This document shows positions 44,528 through 55,660 of a stretch of DNA of 64,000 bases, piece after piece. Source of the stretch: Flaveria trinervia (taxonomy: Eukaryota; Streptophyta; Magnoliopsida; Asterales; Asteraceae); contig CM046452.1 of the NCBI GenBank assembly GCA_025506515.1, positions 45,323,562 through 45,387,561 on the forward strand, read 5' to 3'. The notes beneath the pieces are model-generated. The model worked only from the letters and a program-made list of their open reading frames with translations, searched no databases and was not told where the DNA came from. Every line of letters begins with the position of its first letter. The first letter of the stretch is position 1. Both the position numbers and the translations under genes were made by a program.

Positions 44528-46200
44528 CCTCAAATCCTTCAGGTTGACTTCAATACACTATCTCCTGGATTGCACCATGAAGAAACAAACTCTTTACATC
44601 TAGTTGATATACTTTAATCTTCACGTAAGATGCATAGGCTAGGAAGATACGGATTGCTTCCATTCTCGCCACAGGTGCAATGACTTCGTTGTAATCAATC
44701 CCCTCGACTTGTCAAAATCCTTGAACTACAAGTCTAGCCTTGTTTCTGATTATGACCCCTTGGTCATCTTTGTTGCATTTCAAGTCCATTTTGTGACAAT
44801 GACATTAGGACCTCTAGGTCTAACCACCAGTGTCCATACACCTAACTTCTTGAATTAAAGAAGTTCTTCTTGTATGGCACTCGCCCATGCCTCGTCATTT
44901 AGGGCTTCACTAACATATTTTGGCTCAAATTGAGACACAAAATATCGATACGCACCATCATCAAGATATCCATTTTCCATTACCAAGGCATAATCATCTG
45001 AGTATAGCTTATTTCTTGTCTGAACTCCTGATCTTACATCTCTAATGACATTGTCCAGAGGATGATAAACATTTAAGGGTGATCCGGGAGTGGTGGGTAC
45101 AACTACCTCATGATCTAGATTGTTAACATCAGGTTCGATATCTGAGGTAGTGGGAGTGTTAGGTTACGAAGTGTCAGAGGCATCAACATCAGATACTTGT
45201 GTACTTGAAGTAGGAGGAACCTATTCCTCCTGATCCACCTGATCGTTTGCCATGTCTTCATCATCTGAGGAAGAGTCACTTACTTCTAGTGCTCCCCCTG
45301 AATGACTGGAAGACTCATCTTGTAAAACGATGTTGTTGAGTCTTGTGATGATGTGTTTAAGACATCATACATCATTTTGGTTGCTAACTCATCAACAGGA
45401 GGGGAGAGAAGGATGTTTAAGGACTTAAAGAATTCATCATAATGGAAGAAGAATGCGGGTCCTTTGCCCACCAAGGGGGTGGTGTATCTCTGAACGTCAA
45501 CGTTACACCACACTTCTACTTGGCCCTTGAGTTATTGTAAACTCTCTTATTCGGTATGTTGTATCCTAGAAAGATTCCTTCTTCAGCCTTCCCACTAAAC
45601 TTCCCTGACTGAGTTTTCTTCAGAAGAGTACATGGTGCTCCAAACGATTCGAGGTACTCTAGATTAGGTTTACGTCATTGTAGTAACTCGTAAAACGCTT
45701 TACCATGACGCTTGACCATTAGGACTCGATTTAGGGTGTAACATGCATTGGCAACTACCTCATTCCAAAATTGAGTGGGCAGTTTCGAGTCTGCTAGCAT
45801 GGTCTGGGTTGTCTCTATCAAGTTGCGATTCTTTCTCTCAGCAACTTCGTTCATTTAGGGAGTGTAGGCAGATGTAAACTGGTGAACAATTCCTTTTTCT
45901 TTGCAGAATGCCTCCATCCATTGGTTCTTGAACTCAGTACCGTTATCTGAGCGAACTTGTCGTACCTTCAGCTTGTAGAGTGACTCTAATGAAGTTACCA
46001 GTTCTTTGAATGATTCAAATGTTTCTGATTAGATTTCAGAAACATTACCCAAGAGAATCTTCAGTAATCGTGTGTAACTACATAGCAGTACAGGTCGTCA
46101 GCAATGCGTCTCGCACTGACTGGACCAAACAGATCCATGTGTAGAAGCTCAAGAGGCAACTTAATGGAATTAACTTTCTTAGCCTTATGAGCCTTCTTGG
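44528..46200 (-). pseudogene. Copia integrase and start of RT, broken
   Basis: On the minus strand 45540-46200 encodes the integrase core in shifted pieces: LLHMDLFGPVSA (Asp), VRQVRSDNGTEF (Asp), NEVAERKNRNLIE (Glu), then ANACYTLNRVL and GYNIPNKRVYN. 44900-45540 is the stop-rich linker with an open fragment at 45286-45513. RT begins at about 44880 and ends at the insertion point with QLDVKSLFLHGAIQEIVY and PEGF. The continuation is at 36662. Stops are present throughout; the DDE residues are visible. Confidence 0.8.
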
Positions 46201-46201
46201 T

Positions 46202-47279
46202 CTATTTTCCTTTCTTACAAGTGACACAAAAATCTGGTAGTTGAAAGTTCTTAACGTTTACGCCACACACTAGATCATTTTGAATCAAGTGGTTCATCTT
46301 CCGGGGATTTATGTGTCCTTTTCTCCTATGCCAGGAGATGGAGTCTTTCTGTGTTGCCTTTGACAAGAAGCATTGTACTTGATTATCACTTGTAGAGGCC
46401 TTTGATAGATCCAAGACATATAAATCATTATATCTTGAAACTAACATTAAGACTTGGTCCTCCGGGATTACATAATCCGTCTTCAACACATAACGCTTCT
46501 TGTTGTCAAAGACTACTTTAAAGCCTTTGTCACAGATTTGGGATATAGAAAGTACGTTATTTTGAAGTTCTTGAATATAGTTTACCTTACCAAACTTCAC
46601 TTTCTCGTTTCCCACTTCTCCTTGAGCTGTGATGTAGCCTCCTTTATTTCCAGCAAACGAAATATGTCCTCTTTTAATTTGTTTGACGTTTGAAAGGAGA
46701 GACAAGTTCCTAGTCATGTGCCTTGATGCGCCCCTATCAACAATCTAGGAATTTGTTGAAGCACTATAGCGGACACCCTGCACATTTGAAGGAAATGATT
46801 AGTTTAGGTTAGGGACCCAAGCCTTAACTGGCTTGGGTGACACAGAGGCATCACACATCATAAATTCTACCCACTGTCCATTAGAAGGTGAGGGCAGGTT
46901 TGCTTTCTTTCTATTCTCATTATCAGACACTAAACTTATTCTTTCTTTCCATAAGCCACTTTTGTGTAAGGCCTACTTATGATAAACAGATGACTTGCTT
47001 ACAGTTTGAACTTTATGTTCACTAATCCTCTTTGGTGGAGTAATAGAGCACCGTTCGGAAGAACTTGGTTTAGTGTCATGAAGTTCAACTTTCTTCCTTG
47101 ATGTTTGATAGTAAAGACAATGAGAAGCGATGTGTCCATACTTTCAGTAGTTGTAGCACAATCTACTTTCAACATATGGTGGAATGGTTTCTATGGGGAA
47201 GTATGTGACACATGTGGAACTTTAAGTTGTTTAGGTTTTGACACCTCTTGTTTAGATGGTTTAGCTTCTTTAACAAAAT
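46202..47279 (-). pseudogene. Copia protease region and GAG-pre-integrase
   Basis: The open frame 46202-46717 starts MTRNLSLLSN. It contains KGGYITAQGEVGNEKVKFGK, QNNVLSISQICDKGFKVVFD, and the zinc-binding segment SWHRRKGHINPRKMNHLIQN with CVTCKKGK. These are the GAG-pre-integrase features (H...H...C..C). Upstream (46718-47279) the protease area is stop-rich; VDRGASRHM-like codons near 46720-46740 may be the active-site neighbourhood. Linked to integrase downstream by one stop. Confidence 0.8.
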
Positions 47280-49598
47280 TCATGGTTTGAGCATTTTTAG
47301 CATCTTTAACCTTTTGTTTATTTGGACTAAGACATGGTGCATGTGATTGGTTAACTTGTTTGGTATTTTTGGTTCAAAATTAGACATGCTTGAACCTGAC
47401 TTTATCTTAACCTCCTCAAATTGTTTATCCAAATTAACAATAGGCAACTTACCTTTAGATTTAAAAGTGGCCTCCTTCTCTTTAGTGATAGATTTCTCCG
47501 ATTTACTCGTGGCATCTGGATCACTAACTAGAGGAGTGGACACCACATGATCCTTGACAGGGTTGTTATTTATTGGTTTACATTTAGCATTTAACACTGT
47601 CTCATGTGGTGGTGGGACCACTTTGTAACCCAACCCCTCCCTATTGTTTCTTTCTCTCACTAAGTGTTGTACTATATGAGAATAACTTGTCCAACTATGT
47701 AGTTTTTGTTTTAATGAGTTTACTTCGTCTTCCAAAACTACTTTTTCTTTCTTAGTTTCTTCTATGGAGTTTAAATAGAACTTTATGTCATTTGCTTGGT
47801 TAAAAGCAACAACCTTAATTTCCTTTAGTTGTTATATAAAAGCTCTATTTTCTCTTTGTAACTATGCTCATTTTGTTTTAAAATTCAGTTAGCCTCTGTG
47901 CACAGTTGCAAGTCATTGACTAAGCTATCATTGTGATCTAAAACCTAACAAATTTTGAATCTATGTTGTCTCTAACTTTATTACATTCAGTACATGCATG
48001 ATTATTAAAAAGTTGGTCTGTGGTACTTACCTGGGACGGTTCGGTTGAATCAACCATCATCGCCGAGTTTGACAGTTCGGGTGCTGGTGATTGTGAACAT
48101 GTTGTCCTGGGGCCTTCTTCATTCAGGTGATTGACCACAGTAATAGTATCTTCATGATCTGACATTACTAGTTCAACTGCTATATCACATTCACTTGCAG
48201 TGTCATCATCCAAAACCTCAACATTTTCAATGTTGGACTCACCCGGGGAAACAAAACGAAAGGTCCAATCTTGACCTTCGTCATCTTGTGTAGTCAAAGC
48301 TTTAGGATCTTTGCTTGTTGATGCAGCTTCACTTGTGGGTTTGTCTTTTTGATTGAATGATGAGAAAGGATTACTATTACCTGTGTTCTTGGGCTTCACA
48401 CATTCACGTTTGAAGTGCCCCTTTTCTCCACAGTTGAAACATGTAACTTTGGTTTTATCAAAACCAAAATTAGTATCCTTAGTGGCTATCAAATTCTGTC
48501 TAGTCTTCTTCACAAACTTCTTGGCTCTACGGACAGTACTAGCCAATGACGACATAATATCCATTCTTTCAAATTCATTATCTTCCACCTGCTCGTAATC
48601 CTCATTAGACAGATGGCAACTTTTGATCTTTCCTGCAACTAGTCCATCATAAGAATAAACAACTGCAGCTAAGAGGTCCATATGCTCCTTTGCAACCTCC
48701 AGAGTGATATTTCCGAGGTTCTAGGTCTTCAACTTCATCGCGTTTGATAGAGGTACTATATAATGGGTGCTAGATGACCTAGACGTTTCAGATCCTGAAG
48801 TGGAGGCTTGCGAGGAGCTGCTGATCTTGACACAAAAGCAGTTTGAAGTGGTGCTCCTAAGCTTTTTGAGGGGGAAGTTGAATTATACATTGACGGGTTT
48901 TGATCATATGATCCTCTCTGAGACCTGTACTTCATCCTTAATTCCTCCTCCCTTTAGTTTTAGGATGAAGTCGTTTATGTCTAATTTGGCCAGTAGATTG
49001 TTTTTTCTCAAATTAGATACAAACGAGTCCCACTTCTCTAGCAGTCCATTGGAAAAGCTTGATACCTTATCTTCCATTGACGTTGTAACCCCATGAGTGT
49101 GCAACTCACTCATTAAATGGTAGAATCGGTTGATGACATCATCCAAGCTCTCCTTGCCCATTGATGAGAAGTTATCGAACTCCTTTTTCAAAGCTTTCAT
49201 CTTTAGGGCTTTTAACGATACATTCCCATAGTATTGTTTTTCTAAAGCCTCCCATAATTTCTTTATCTGCTTATTCTCATAAAATTAGTAGAATATATCC
49301 TTAGGTATCAACTGAGTCAATAGAGCATACACCTTTTTCTCAGCATTGTACTTCACCTTCCGGATATCAATCATGCCGCCTAGAGTAAGTTTGACGCCAT
49401 CAACCCCAACCGACATACTATAACCAGTCTCGATTGATTCCCATAGATAAATTTCGAACCTTTGCTTCCATTGTGGGTAATCGTCTAAAGTGATAAGCTT
49501 AGGCGGCTTGTTGTGATTCCCAATCTCATTTTCCAGAAGTAACAGGTTCTGAATACGCGAGTCCCTACATGCAGTAAGCGCCGAGTACTAATTTCCAT
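47280..49598 (-). pseudogene. Copia gag
   Basis: Starts with ATG at 49598 in a frame that soon shifts. Recognisable blocks are LDDYPQWKQRFEIYLW, YALLTQLIPKDI, then the open piece 48904-49200 (MKALKKEFDNFSSMGKESLD, VINRFYHLMSELHTHGV), typical of UBN2-type copia gag. 47938-48681 has a basic stretch (RRAKKFVKKTRQNL), the zinc knuckle CFNCGEKGHFKREC, and an acidic/Ser-rich tail. 47280-47735 is a coiled-coil start (EVNSLKQKLHSW) plus a Lys-rich linker. At least four breaks. The gag is long, as in SIRE-type elements. Confidence 0.82.
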
Positions 49599-50079
49599 TT
49601 CTTTATACTTTGAGAGTTAGAACAAAACTATTTAACTGGTGCGAATAGAGAGATGCGATTGGGTCAATCGTGCGGATGGACTAATGCGGATGGGACAATC
49701 GTGCGATTGAATCAATGCGGATAAGTCAATCGTGCGATTGAGCAGGTGCGGTTGAATAATGCGAATGGTGTGTTTAGTCGTACGATAGGATGGGCGACTT
49801 AATTCAATCATGCGTATGGGAGGTGCGATTGAGTTTAGTTGTGTAATTGAGCAAATCGTGCGATTGAGGCTACTGGATTTGAAAATTTGAAATTTTGGGC
49901 ACTTTGACACAAAAATACGATTTTTCACAAACCCTAATATGCCGTAAGCCGGAAAACGTGAACTTTTAGACCTGGAGACACTAAAAACATTGTTTTACCA
50001 AAAAGATGGTGTTTTTGATTGCAAAAACGTGAGTTTTACACTGAAAACGATTGAATCACACACAAAAACAAAAGCCACA
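49599..50079 (-). other. Copia leader with GTGCGATTGA array
   Basis: 5' leader between PBS and gag. 49630-49870 repeats TCGTGCGATTGA, ATGCGGATGG and ATGCGGATAAGTCAATC forms, the motif found in the LTRs of this and the gypsy elements. No ORF is convincing. Confidence 0.7.
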
Positions 50080-50091
50080 GCTCTGATACCA
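50080..50091 (-). promoter_or_regulatory. Primer binding site of the copia element
   Basis: Minus-strand TGGTATCAGAGC, a perfect initiator-Met tRNA match, two bases from the LTR. Confidence 0.9.
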
Positions 50092-50093
50092 CT

Positions 50094-50830
50094 TCTTAGG
50101 ACCGTTTAGGTACGGAGTACTAACTGATTCTGTGCGTATACCAACTCAAATATTGCGGAATCCTACTAGATTGGCGATCCAATCAAGGAGAATACAGTTA
50201 TGATCACACTAAAAATTAAAGAAACGTTATGAATGATTAGAACACGATCAACTGTGATCTATGAACTTGGAACGTGTCTTCTTGAGTCTCTGGATGGCTA
50301 GGGTACGATTATGTGCATAGGTATTCGAATTGTTAAGTTTTTCCACGAATTAGGTGGTATTTATAGGTTAGGGTTTTTCATTTGTGCGACTGAACCATTA
50401 GTATGGTTAAGTCGTGCGACTAAAGCACGCTATTGATCCATCCGCACGACTGAAGGTCCAGTCGTATGACTGAGTCAATCTTACGTCTCAATCGTGCGAC
50501 TCATCTAGTCTTCTGGTTCAGTTGCGCGACTGGTCCATTAGCATGAAGTATTCATGCGATTGGTCCAATAGCATGGTCCATTCGCATGAGAACTTCACAC
50601 AATTAAGTTTGAACATGTTTCTCAATCATTATTGACTAAGAATTATATAAACAACCACAAACCTATATAGTTAGTTCAATATGTGTTATCACACAATAAA
50701 CAATGAAATATTAAACATTATATGCATCAACCACACATTGTATTTCATTCATACCCATTCAATTACATATATGTAAGACATGAAAGACATTTTACATTAA
50801 GCTCCTAAACTAGGTACACATGTATCTACA
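50094..50830 (-). repeat. Copia 5' LTR
   Basis: 737 bp, pairing with 29048-29752. Its inner end is TCTTAGG on the plus strand where the partner has TGTTAGG. The motif array is at 50383-50590 and includes GGTCCATTCGCATG at 50575-50588. It ends TGTATCTACA beside the ATCCC target site. Confidence 0.88.
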
Positions 50831-50852
50831 ATCCCGAGAACGGGGCCTTACA

Positions 50853-50883
50853 TATATATACATACATACATATATATATATAT
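50853..50883. repeat. TA/CATA microsatellite
   Basis: 31 bp of TATATATACATACATACATA type between the end of LTR A1 and an inverted copia LTR fragment. Confidence 0.85.
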
Positions 50884-51341
50884 TGTAGATAAATATGTAC
50901 CTAGTTTATGAGCTTAATGTAAAATGTCTTTCATGTCTTAATATATTTAATAAAATGGGTTGAATGATATACAATGTGTGGTTTATGCTTATAATGTTTA
51001 ATATTTCATTAGTTATTATGTGTTAACGCTTATTGAACTAACTATATACGTTTGTGGTTGTTTACATAGTTCTTAGTCAACAATGATTGAGAAACGTGCT
51101 TAAACTTAATCGCGTGAAGTTCTCATGCGAATGGACCATGCTAATGGACCATACGCATGAACAACTTCATGCTAATGAACCAGTCGCACGACTGAACTAG
51201 GAGACTAGAGCAGTGGTACAATTGTGAAATGAGATTGACTCAGTCGCACGACTGAAGCCTCAGTCGTGCGGATGGATCAACCGCATGCTTCAATCGCATG
51301 ACTGAAACATGCAAATGGTTCAGTCACACGAATGGAAAACC
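50884..51341 (+). repeat. Copia LTR fragment in opposite orientation
   Basis: Starts TGTAGATAAATATGTACCTA and follows the copia LTR for about 458 bp, with roughly 85-90 percent similarity by eye to the reverse of 50830-50370. It stops after AATGGAAAAC, where CA/TA repeats begin. With the 5' LTR on its left it forms a head-to-head inverted repeat with a 53-bp spacer. Confidence 0.85.
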
Positions 51342-51445
51342 ACAAACATACATATACACACTCATATACATATATACATATCCACATGTATATATATATA
51401 TATATATATATAATATATGTGTGTGTGTGTGTGTACGTGTGTTTG
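51342..51445. repeat. CATA/TA/TG microsatellite
   Basis: CATACATATACACAC, then TA and TG runs leading into repeat R1, as on the left side at 8590-8825. Confidence 0.8.
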
Positions 51446-51575
51446 TGTAGGGGAATGAATTTCGTAAAAAAAACGGGTTTTTCTTTATTTTTTTTAAAAA
51501 ATAAAAAACTGATTTACACACTTGTAAATCCGATATTAGTTATGTGTAAAACGAATTTCGTTAAAAAATCGGGAT
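51446..51575 (+). repeat. Repeat R1, right copy
   Basis: TAGGGGAATGAATTTCGT, then GATTTACACACTTGTAAATC (inverted arms GATTTACA/TGTAAATC), CCGATATTAGTTATG and AAACGAATTTCGTTAAAAAA. Same layout as 8825-8955. Confidence 0.65.
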
Positions 51576-51840
51576 TTTTTTTATTTTAATTTTTTTTATA
51601 TTTTTTTATGAAAGAGGGATTGTAGGGAACATTTTGTATTTTTTTTATTTTAAGTTATTTTTCGAATTATAATTTTTTAATATATTTTTATTAATCACAA
51701 CTTTATCATTGAGAACTAGTGGTTCATACGTATGTATATATATAAATATATGCGTATATATATTCGTAGATACATATGTATATATTTGTACGTATTTATA
51801 TATGTAGATATATATGTATATATGTATATATACGTATATA

Positions 51841-51893
<53 letters not shown>
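51576..51893. repeat. T-rich spacer and long TA microsatellite
   Basis: A T-rich tract to about 51720, then TATA/CGTA mixed repeats, ending in about 25 pure TA dinucleotides at 51841-51890. Tyr/Ile-rich ORFs on both strands are artefacts. Confidence 0.85.
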
Positions 51894-51895
<2 letters not shown>

Positions 51896-53081
51896 ACATG
51901 AAAAATATGAAAGTACAAAAGAATCAGAATGCAAGTTAAAATCCGGAAGATGAAGAAACACAAAAAATTGTTATACGACCATGATAACCTAAAATAGGTA
52001 TAACACGATCTAGTAAAACAGTTATAGGACCAAGACATAAGTGAAAAGCTCTTGAAAAGTTAAAGTGAAATAAGAAGTTAGACAATAGGTGAACCCACTA
52101 ACGCCATTTTAGGTGCCATCGACGCCACCACCGTCACATCACTGTAAATCAGCAAATTTCAACATAGTTGTGCGAGGCGTGCCATCAGATCCTAGAGTGG
52201 TGCCACTGATGTTTTTTGACATGTTTTGACCTGATATTGTTTTGTGCATGTTTTTTACATTCATAGTTATAACTTAGTTTGGAATTTGAATTGAGAACCC
52301 TTTAAGTTCTAATTGATCCACCTTGTTATTTGATCAAGTAAGAAATTTGATTATGCTTAAAACTAACTTCTAATATCATATGACCTTGGTTTATATTAAT
52401 CATTATATAATTGGGTTTGAAGTTATGTTTACATTCTAAGTTGATGATTATGTGAATGAAGTCTATTAAACTTTGATCTATAATAAAAACTTGTCGCGTA
52501 CAGAGTCACTGTTAATGACTTTTCACTATGTTTGAATAAAATAGCATAATTTTGCAAAACTAGAACCCTAAAGTGGATTGCTTTTTTCCCTAAGATTGTT
52601 TAAAAACCAAGAGTTTCTTTCACTAGTTTCATAATTATTCACATGAATCAGCAAATCAAGTTTATTTTCATTCATTTCATTGTTGCAAATATTTTCATTT
52701 ATTCCCTACGGATTCGACATCTTTCTTGGCCTCTATTATTAAGGTTAATTAGGTACTATTTTAAGTATAATTTGGATCGAAGACACAACATCGATTAAAA
52801 TAGTGTCGTGGCCAGGGTTAATAGTAGCCTATGGTTAGTTTCATTAGATTTTGATTTTAACTTCACGGGATATCTTAATGATTCCTTTGATTATAAACAC
52901 GGATCATTATATGATCCACATGACAAACCTAAAGCATTATCCTACCTTAAAAAACAAGGCCATTGAAACCTCATCATACACTTGTTATGGTCCACCATTC
53001 CTAGTTATGGGACACCATTCCTCAAGTACGTTTACATCCTCTTTTCCTGATAGCACCTAGTACTAGTAAGAGTGCATATAC
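51894..53081. other. Degraded spacer with an Athila/Tat-like LTR end
   Basis: No gene. Near 52703 TCCCTACGGATTCGACAT, and about 100 bp later TAGTGTCGTGGCCAGGG (52801-52817), resemble the last part of an Athila/Tat LTR followed by a decayed TGGCGCC...CCGGGGA primer site. The rest (51894-52690) is AT-rich, with GTGCCATCAGATCC and GTGGTGCCACTGATG near 52170-52220. Confidence 0.4.
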
Positions 53082-54719
53082 TGTAACACCTGGAATTTTT
53101 CTTTGAAGCCGATGAAAGAAGAAAAAGCAATAAAGTCCAAAGTTGACGGACCAAACTTGCCAAAACAGAAAGAAACATGGATTAGTGGGGGTATAAAAGG
53201 AGGGGGCAGCCCACACCCTCCCTATTCTTGCCAAAAACTCAGCCAAGGGAGAAGAGAAGGAGAAAGAGGAGAAAAAGCTTGGTTCGTGTGGATTCAAGCG
53301 TGGAAATCGAAGTATAGCGGGTGGAATCGAAGCTCTACTTAAGGAGGTAGTCAAGGTGACTTCTAGGACCCCTCTTTTACACATTTTCGACTGATTTTGA
53401 GGCTGAACTCATCTACAACCCGTTTTTGAAATGTTGGGTGTTGAACCCGAAGGTATGCTTATGTGTATGTGTTTGATGCGGGTGGGACTTGATTTCGGGC
53501 TTGGTTGTGCTTGAATGGTGTCGTGGTACACTTCCCTAAGGTTTAGAATGGTTGATTTGAGTTTAAAAGAGGTTTGGAAGAGTTTGGAGTCAAACATCAC
53601 AACTGCAGTTCGGGATGAACTGCATTCTGCACCCGGCCACGGCTATGCGAATAGAGGTCCATGCATCCGAATGGCATGTAATTGTGTCCATACGCACGAA
53701 AGGAGTGCGACTGAGGTTCATTCGTACGTGAGTAATGCGACTGATGGTCATACACAAGAGGGCTATGTGACCGAAGGAAATGCGGATGAAAGTCATGCGT
53801 CTGAAGGAAATGCAGATGAAAGTCATGCAACTAGAGTCCATACGCCTGTGATTGGTGCAATTGAGGTTCATACGCACGAACGGTGTGCGACTGAGGGCCA
53901 TCCGCATGATGGTCATGCGACTGAGGTCCATACGCCCGAAAGTCAAACGACTGAGGTTCATTCGCATGGGAAGCATGCGATTGGAGGCTATGCAATTGGA
54001 TTCCCTTTCTCCTAAGTGTTCTCATAACATGTGGAGGACCATGCGATCGAATAGGGACCATGCGACCAAACAGGGTCCATACGCCCGAATGACCATAGTT
54101 TGTTGTTTGACCTTCGGGAAAATGCAGACGTGGGCTTGGACCTTTGGGGTTGTTGATGTCTAATGTTGTATGTTTATGCATGATGTATGTTATGTATGTA
54201 TGATGTTGCCTTGTATGATGATGACTATGTATGTTATGTTCCTTGTTATGATGTATGTTTATCTTTCCCATGGTTTTACATTGAATGTTAATGAATGAAT
54301 GAATGAATGTATTATGTAGCGTAAAGTGAAAGATAATGATAGAGGAACATGAAGGAAGAATGCGTGCATTAATAAATGATAAAAGAAATGAAAGGCTTGC
54401 AAGCAAATGTATGGAATGGACACACCATTTAATGGTGTTAGCCCAAAGGTGTGTGGGTTTGCTTCCCCGGGAGGATGCACATCGGGGTCTTTCTTTATGA
54501 TCGACCATTTGCATAGAACCTCTACCGCTTACCCCGGTACTGCGGCACCATGTATATTTAATTGGTTAACGATGTATTATTTTGAAAAATCTATTATATT
54601 GAAATGTAATGTTATGTTTAAATGTTTTCACTGTAACATTTTTATGCAATATGATGAAAATATATGTTTTATGTGCAATGATTTACTAGCTATAAGCGTC
54701 CTGGGAACGGGGCCTTACA
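53082..54719 (+). repeat. A2 5' LTR
   Basis: TGTAACACCTGG to GGGGCCTTACA, 1,638 bp. Motif array 53630-54080 (CATGCGACTGAGGTCCATAC, GAAAGTCATGCGTCTGAAGG). A deletion near 54556 joins CACCATGTATA to TTTAATTGGTTAACG. Confidence 0.88.
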
Positions 54720-54722
54720 AAT

Positions 54723-54734
54723 TGGTATCAAAGC
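54723..54734 (+). promoter_or_regulatory. Primer binding site of A2
   Basis: TGGTATCAAAGC, 11 of 12 matches to the initiator-Met tRNA complement, three bases after the LTR. A leader without ORFs (54735-55070) follows. Confidence 0.8.
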
Positions 54735-55070
54735 CAAAGTTTAAGTGAAATGGGTAAATTTTCAAAATAAACCTTAACTTAAATTGAGAATGGGATGATA
54801 AGGGAAGAGATGCCAATCTGAGTAGCTGTGTGCCATCAGGTATTTTTGTAATGTTAACCGGTATTTGGTGCGCATGGTGTATGGTTATGTGTTATTTGTA
54901 GATTTAAACACTGATGTAGTCAGAATAGGTAATGCTCGGGGTGTGAAGAGTAAAGTAAGTGACTAATCACAACTAGCCACTATAATTAGGGACTTACTAT
55001 ACTTGAAATAAACTGAGTGTTCCCTTGAATGACCGTCTTGGTGTTTGAATCTTTCAGTGAGTGTTAGAGG

Positions 55071-55660
55071 ATGGCTCGCAGTAGATCTCCTAAGGTTTTG
55101 CCAGATGAAGGTTGTGGTGGACGTGGTGCTGGACTGCGTGTCACGAGAAGCATGGCTAGGGTAGCTGAAATGGCACTGGAAGAGCCCAAGGCCCCTTACC
55201 TAGAAGGCGGCAATGATAGTGCTCATTTGAGAACCACACTGAAAGAGGCTGTTGTCGAGGGGGTCCAACAGGTCATGCAGGCGATTTTGCCATCGATAGT
55301 GACCGAGGTAATTAGGGCGGTGAAGGAGACGACGCGACTGAAGTAAACACGAAGGGTAGCGACGACAAAAATTGGAACGGAAAGCAGTTTGGACGTGGCA
55401 GGGCCACCCTAAACAAAAAGGTTGCCAGAACGGAGAACCTGCTTGTAGCTTTGTTCGGTGCGGGAACGAGAAAGTGTGGTAAGTGTGCCAAAGGGCATGT
55501 TGGAGAGTGTAGGTGGAGATCAAATCTCTGCTTCAAGTGTGGAACCCGATCATGTGGCAAGAGAGTGTGGGGTGGTACGGTGCTATAACTGCAATGGAAG
55601 GGGTCACATAAGCAGGGACTGCAAGGAACCAAGGGTAGAGAACATAGGGCCTTCACGATA
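55071..55660 (+). pseudogene. A2 gag without capsid domain
   Basis: MARSRSPKVLPDEGCGGRGA and the helix KEAVVEGVQQVMQAILPSIV match the gag N-terminus of A1 and B. At about 55330 the protein jumps straight to the linker before the zinc knuckles (DDKNWNGKQFGRG). The capsid segment, about 500-600 bp in A1 (12395-12900), is absent. The knuckles follow as CGKCAKGHVGEC, CFKCG (then shifted) and CYNCNGRGHISRDC. Stops and a shift separate the pieces. Without capsid this product could not assemble particles. Confidence 0.8.

Larger units (their letters stand above)
29048..50830 (-). mobile_element. SIRE/Maximus-like Ty1/copia element, split by element B
   Basis: A minus-strand copia element. Its 5' LTR is at 50094-50830 and its 3' LTR at 29048-29752. 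Reading right to left: PBS, leader, gag, GAG-pre-integrase, integrase, RT (split), RNase H, a long spacer, and a third large ORF. Without the 7.86-kb insertion B (36668-44527) it is about 13.9 kb. The flanks GTCCC (29043-29047) and ATCCC (50831-50835) are a one-mismatch target duplication, and the flanking LTR A1 sequence rejoins correctly. The integrase-before-RT order and the long 3' region point to SIRE/Maximus. All main ORFs are damaged. Confidence 0.88.
9572..50852 (+). mobile_element. Chromovirus A1 (Tekay/Del-like), split by two insertions
   Basis: This is a Ty3/gypsy element in the order 5' LTR, PBS, gag, protease, RT, RNase H, chromodomain, PPT, 3' LTR. Its own DNA is 9572-13118, 24879-29047 and 50836-50852, about 7.7 kb. 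Athila (13119-24873) interrupts gag between zinc knuckles. The minus-strand copia element (29048-50830) interrupts the 3' LTR 17 bp before its end; rejoining the flanks reproduces the LTR end seen in the related copies A2 and B. No matching 5-bp target duplication is seen (CTGCG before, TATAT after), so one end may have been altered. Integrase is deleted, so the element is non-autonomous. Confidence 0.85.

Noticed and set aside
53590..54514. Met/Arg/Thr-rich and His/Ser-rich minus-strand ORFs in the A2 LTR (and copies at 58234-58864)
   Set aside because: Translations of the motif array; the same pattern occurs in every LTR of the family.
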